64,000 nt of DNA from Roseateles aquatilis (lineage in GTDB: Bacteria > Pseudomonadota > Gammaproteobacteria > Burkholderiales > Burkholderiaceae_C), in NCBI RefSeq assembly GCF_002205645.1, contig NZ_NIOF01000014.1, positions 89,502 to 153,501 of the forward strand, given 5' to 3'. The position numbers and the translations under genes are program-made. Numbering within the stretch: position 1 is the first letter of the stretch; the number at the start of each line of letters is the position of its first letter. Under the pieces are notes generated by a model, which was not told the origin of the DNA, did not search any database, and worked only from the letters and a program-made list of their open reading frames with translations. Of the stretch, positions 63,058-64,000 are shown piece after piece.

Positions 63058-63058
63058 G

Positions 63059-63895
63059 ATGAGCGCGGTGCTGGACCGGATCGAGGCCCGCTTGGCGCTC
63101 GACGCGGTCGATTCGAGCGTCGACACCGTGGCGGCGGACGCCGAGGCCTGGGTCGGCGAGGCACGGTTGCGGGTGCAGGGCGTCAGCCTCGACTACCGCA
63201 GCGATCGCGGCGTGGTGCGGGCGACGCACCAGGTGGACTTCGACGTGCTGCCGTCGGAGCGCTTCGTGTTGCTCGGAGCCTCCGGCTGCGGCAAGTCGTC
63301 GCTGCTGAAGGCGGTCGGCGGCTTCGTGACGCCGGCGCAGGGGCGTATCCTCATCGACGGCAAGCCGGTGACCGGTCCGGGTCCGGACCGCATCGCCGTG
63401 TTCCAGGAGTTCGACCAACTGCCGCCGTGGAAGACGGTGCTGGAGAACGTCGCCTTTCCATTGATCGCATCCGGCACGGCCACGCGCCAGGCGGCGCTGG
63501 AGCAAGTTCGCGACTGGTTGTCGCGAGTGGGGCTGGCGGACTTCGCCTCGGCTTATCCGCACCAGCTGTCGGGCGGCATGAAGCAGCGCGTGGCGATCGC
63601 CCGCGCGCTGGCGATGAAGCCCCGCGTGCTGCTGATGGACGAGCCGTTCGCCGCGCTCGATGCGCTGACGCGGCGTCGCATGCAGGACGAGCTGCTCGCG
63701 CTGTGGGAGCAGGAGCGCTTCACGCTGCTGTTCGTGACGCATTCGATCGACGAGGCCTTGCTGGTCGGGCATCGCGTGCTGGTGCTGTCGCCGCATCCGG
63801 GACGGGTGCGGGCAGAGCTTGATGCGCAGGGGCTGACACCCGCGCAGCGCGCGGCGCAATCGCAGCGGATCGAGCGGCTGCTGTTCGGTGAATGA
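63059..63895 (+). CDS. ABC importer ATP-binding protein, SsuB/TauB-like
   Basis: A 278-residue ATPase: Walker A LGASGCGKSSLL (about 78), Q-loop AVFQEFDQLPPWKTVLENV, signature LSGGMKQRVAIARAL, Walker B LLMDEPFAALD, switch VTHSIDEALLVGHRV. The Q-loop form and SIDEA are typical of SsuB/TauB/NrtD. An N-terminal extension of about 40 residues precedes the fold. The permease expected next is not visible; the window ends 105 bases later. Confidence 0.94.
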   Translation: MSAVLDRIEARLALDAVDSSVDTVAADAEAWVGEARLRVQGVSLDYRSDRGVVRATHQVDFDVLPSERFVLLGASGCGKSSLLKAVGGFVTPAQGRILIDGKPVTGPGPDRIAVFQEFDQLPPWKTVLENVAFPLIASGTATRQAALEQVRDWLSRVGLADFASAYPHQLSGGMKQRVAIARALAMKPRVLLMDEPFAALDALTRRRMQDELLALWEQERFTLLFVTHSIDEALLVGHRVLVLSPHPGRVRAELDAQGLTPAQRAAQSQRIERLLFGE

Positions 63896-63907
63896 AGGCG
63901 TGAGCAA

Positions 63908-63928
63908 CTGTCTTAAAAGTCAAGACAG
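63908..63928. repeat. Inverted repeat after the ABC ATPase gene
   Basis: CTGTCTT (63908-63914) and AAGACAG (63922-63928) are perfect inverses around AAAAGTC. It begins 12 bases after the stop. It could be a weak terminator or part of the regulatory region that follows. Confidence 0.4.
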
Positions 63929-63940
63929 CGCATCGTGAAA

Positions 63941-63970
63941 ATATCGAATTTCGTTATCGTTATTCGATAT
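63941..63970. promoter_or_regulatory. Perfect 9-base dyad in an AT-rich patch at the right edge
   Basis: ATATCGAAT (63941-63949) and ATTCGATAT (63962-63970) are exact inverses 12 bases apart. The patch is the most AT-rich of the last 5 kb. It resembles an operator; the right arm touches a possible start codon at 63969. Confidence 0.45.
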
Positions 63971-64000
63971 GAAAGAAAAACCAACACCCCGCGCCATGGA
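63969..64000 (+). CDS. Possible start of a further gene, cut by window
   Basis: An ATG at 63969 opens a frame reading MKEKPTPRAM up to the edge; an in-frame-independent ATG at 63995 is an alternative. In comparable operons a permease gene would come here, but ten residues prove nothing. No good ribosome binding site is seen for the first ATG. Confidence 0.3.
   Translation, partial: MKEKPTPRAM

Overview
The window is about 64 kb of GC-rich, gene-dense chromosomal DNA with no rRNA, tRNA, insertion sequence, prophage or CRISPR array that I can see. Gene content and order point to a betaproteobacterium of the order Burkholderiales, probably near Roseateles/Mitsuaria or Leptothrix (inference). 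The supports are the block mnmG-rsmG-parA...parB, a sulfate operon in the order sbp-cysT-cysW-cysA-cysB, a QueE with a CX14CX2C cluster, and PrkA-YeaH-SpoVR.

Layout. 1-5.2 kb: glutathione transferase (cut by the window edge), MaoC hydratase, and an exported TAP-like peptidase coupled to a NatAB-type ABC exporter. 5.3-10.0 kb: a compact peptide-secretion cassette made of a LuxR-family regulator, a 65-residue double-glycine peptide, an HlyD adaptor and a C39-peptidase ABC exporter. Lux-box-like dyads lie before the regulator and before the peptide. 10.3-19.5 kb: Bug-type binding protein and YkgJ-type protein, then mnmG, rsmG, parA and parB with two parS sites inside mnmG and rsmG. Acetyltransferases, argC and a hydrolase separate parA from parB. 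19.9-24.8 kb: prkA-yeaH-spoVR behind a possible sigma-54 promoter. 24.9-32.7 kb: FAD-linked dehydrogenase, cobalamin adenosyltransferase, a WYL regulator divergent from an HNH-like gene, an AbrB/PIN pair, acetyltransferase, exonuclease and MazG-like protein. 32.7-35.1 kb: an AT-rich, DnaA-box-bearing stretch that resembles a replication-origin unwinding region, then queE and a three-domain QueD, then more DnaA boxes. 35.1-44.1 kb: S1/P1 nuclease, Mop protein, hydrolase, Yellow-like protein, SRPBCC protein, a DsbD-like reductase with a redoxin, and an MFS transporter. 44.3-49.8 kb: one 1838-residue pseudokinase-ATPase-GAF-PAS-GGDEF protein. 49.8-58.5 kb: sulfate uptake (two Sbp proteins, CysT, CysW, CysA) with two CysB-type regulators. 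59-64 kb: GAF and receiver proteins, a DxD glycosyltransferase-like protein, and a TauD dioxygenase with an ABC uptake system for an organosulfur-like substrate, running off the right edge.

How it fits together. The 5.3-10 kb block reads as a self-contained system in which a diffusible signal controls export and maturation of a small peptide whose predicted core begins and ends with the same hexapeptide. The parABS genes and the candidate origin suggest the window lies near the chromosome origin, although dnaA is not present. The sulfate and TauD modules share a theme of sulfur acquisition, and the same TTGCTTAT octamer occurs upstream of two of the sulfur transcription units.
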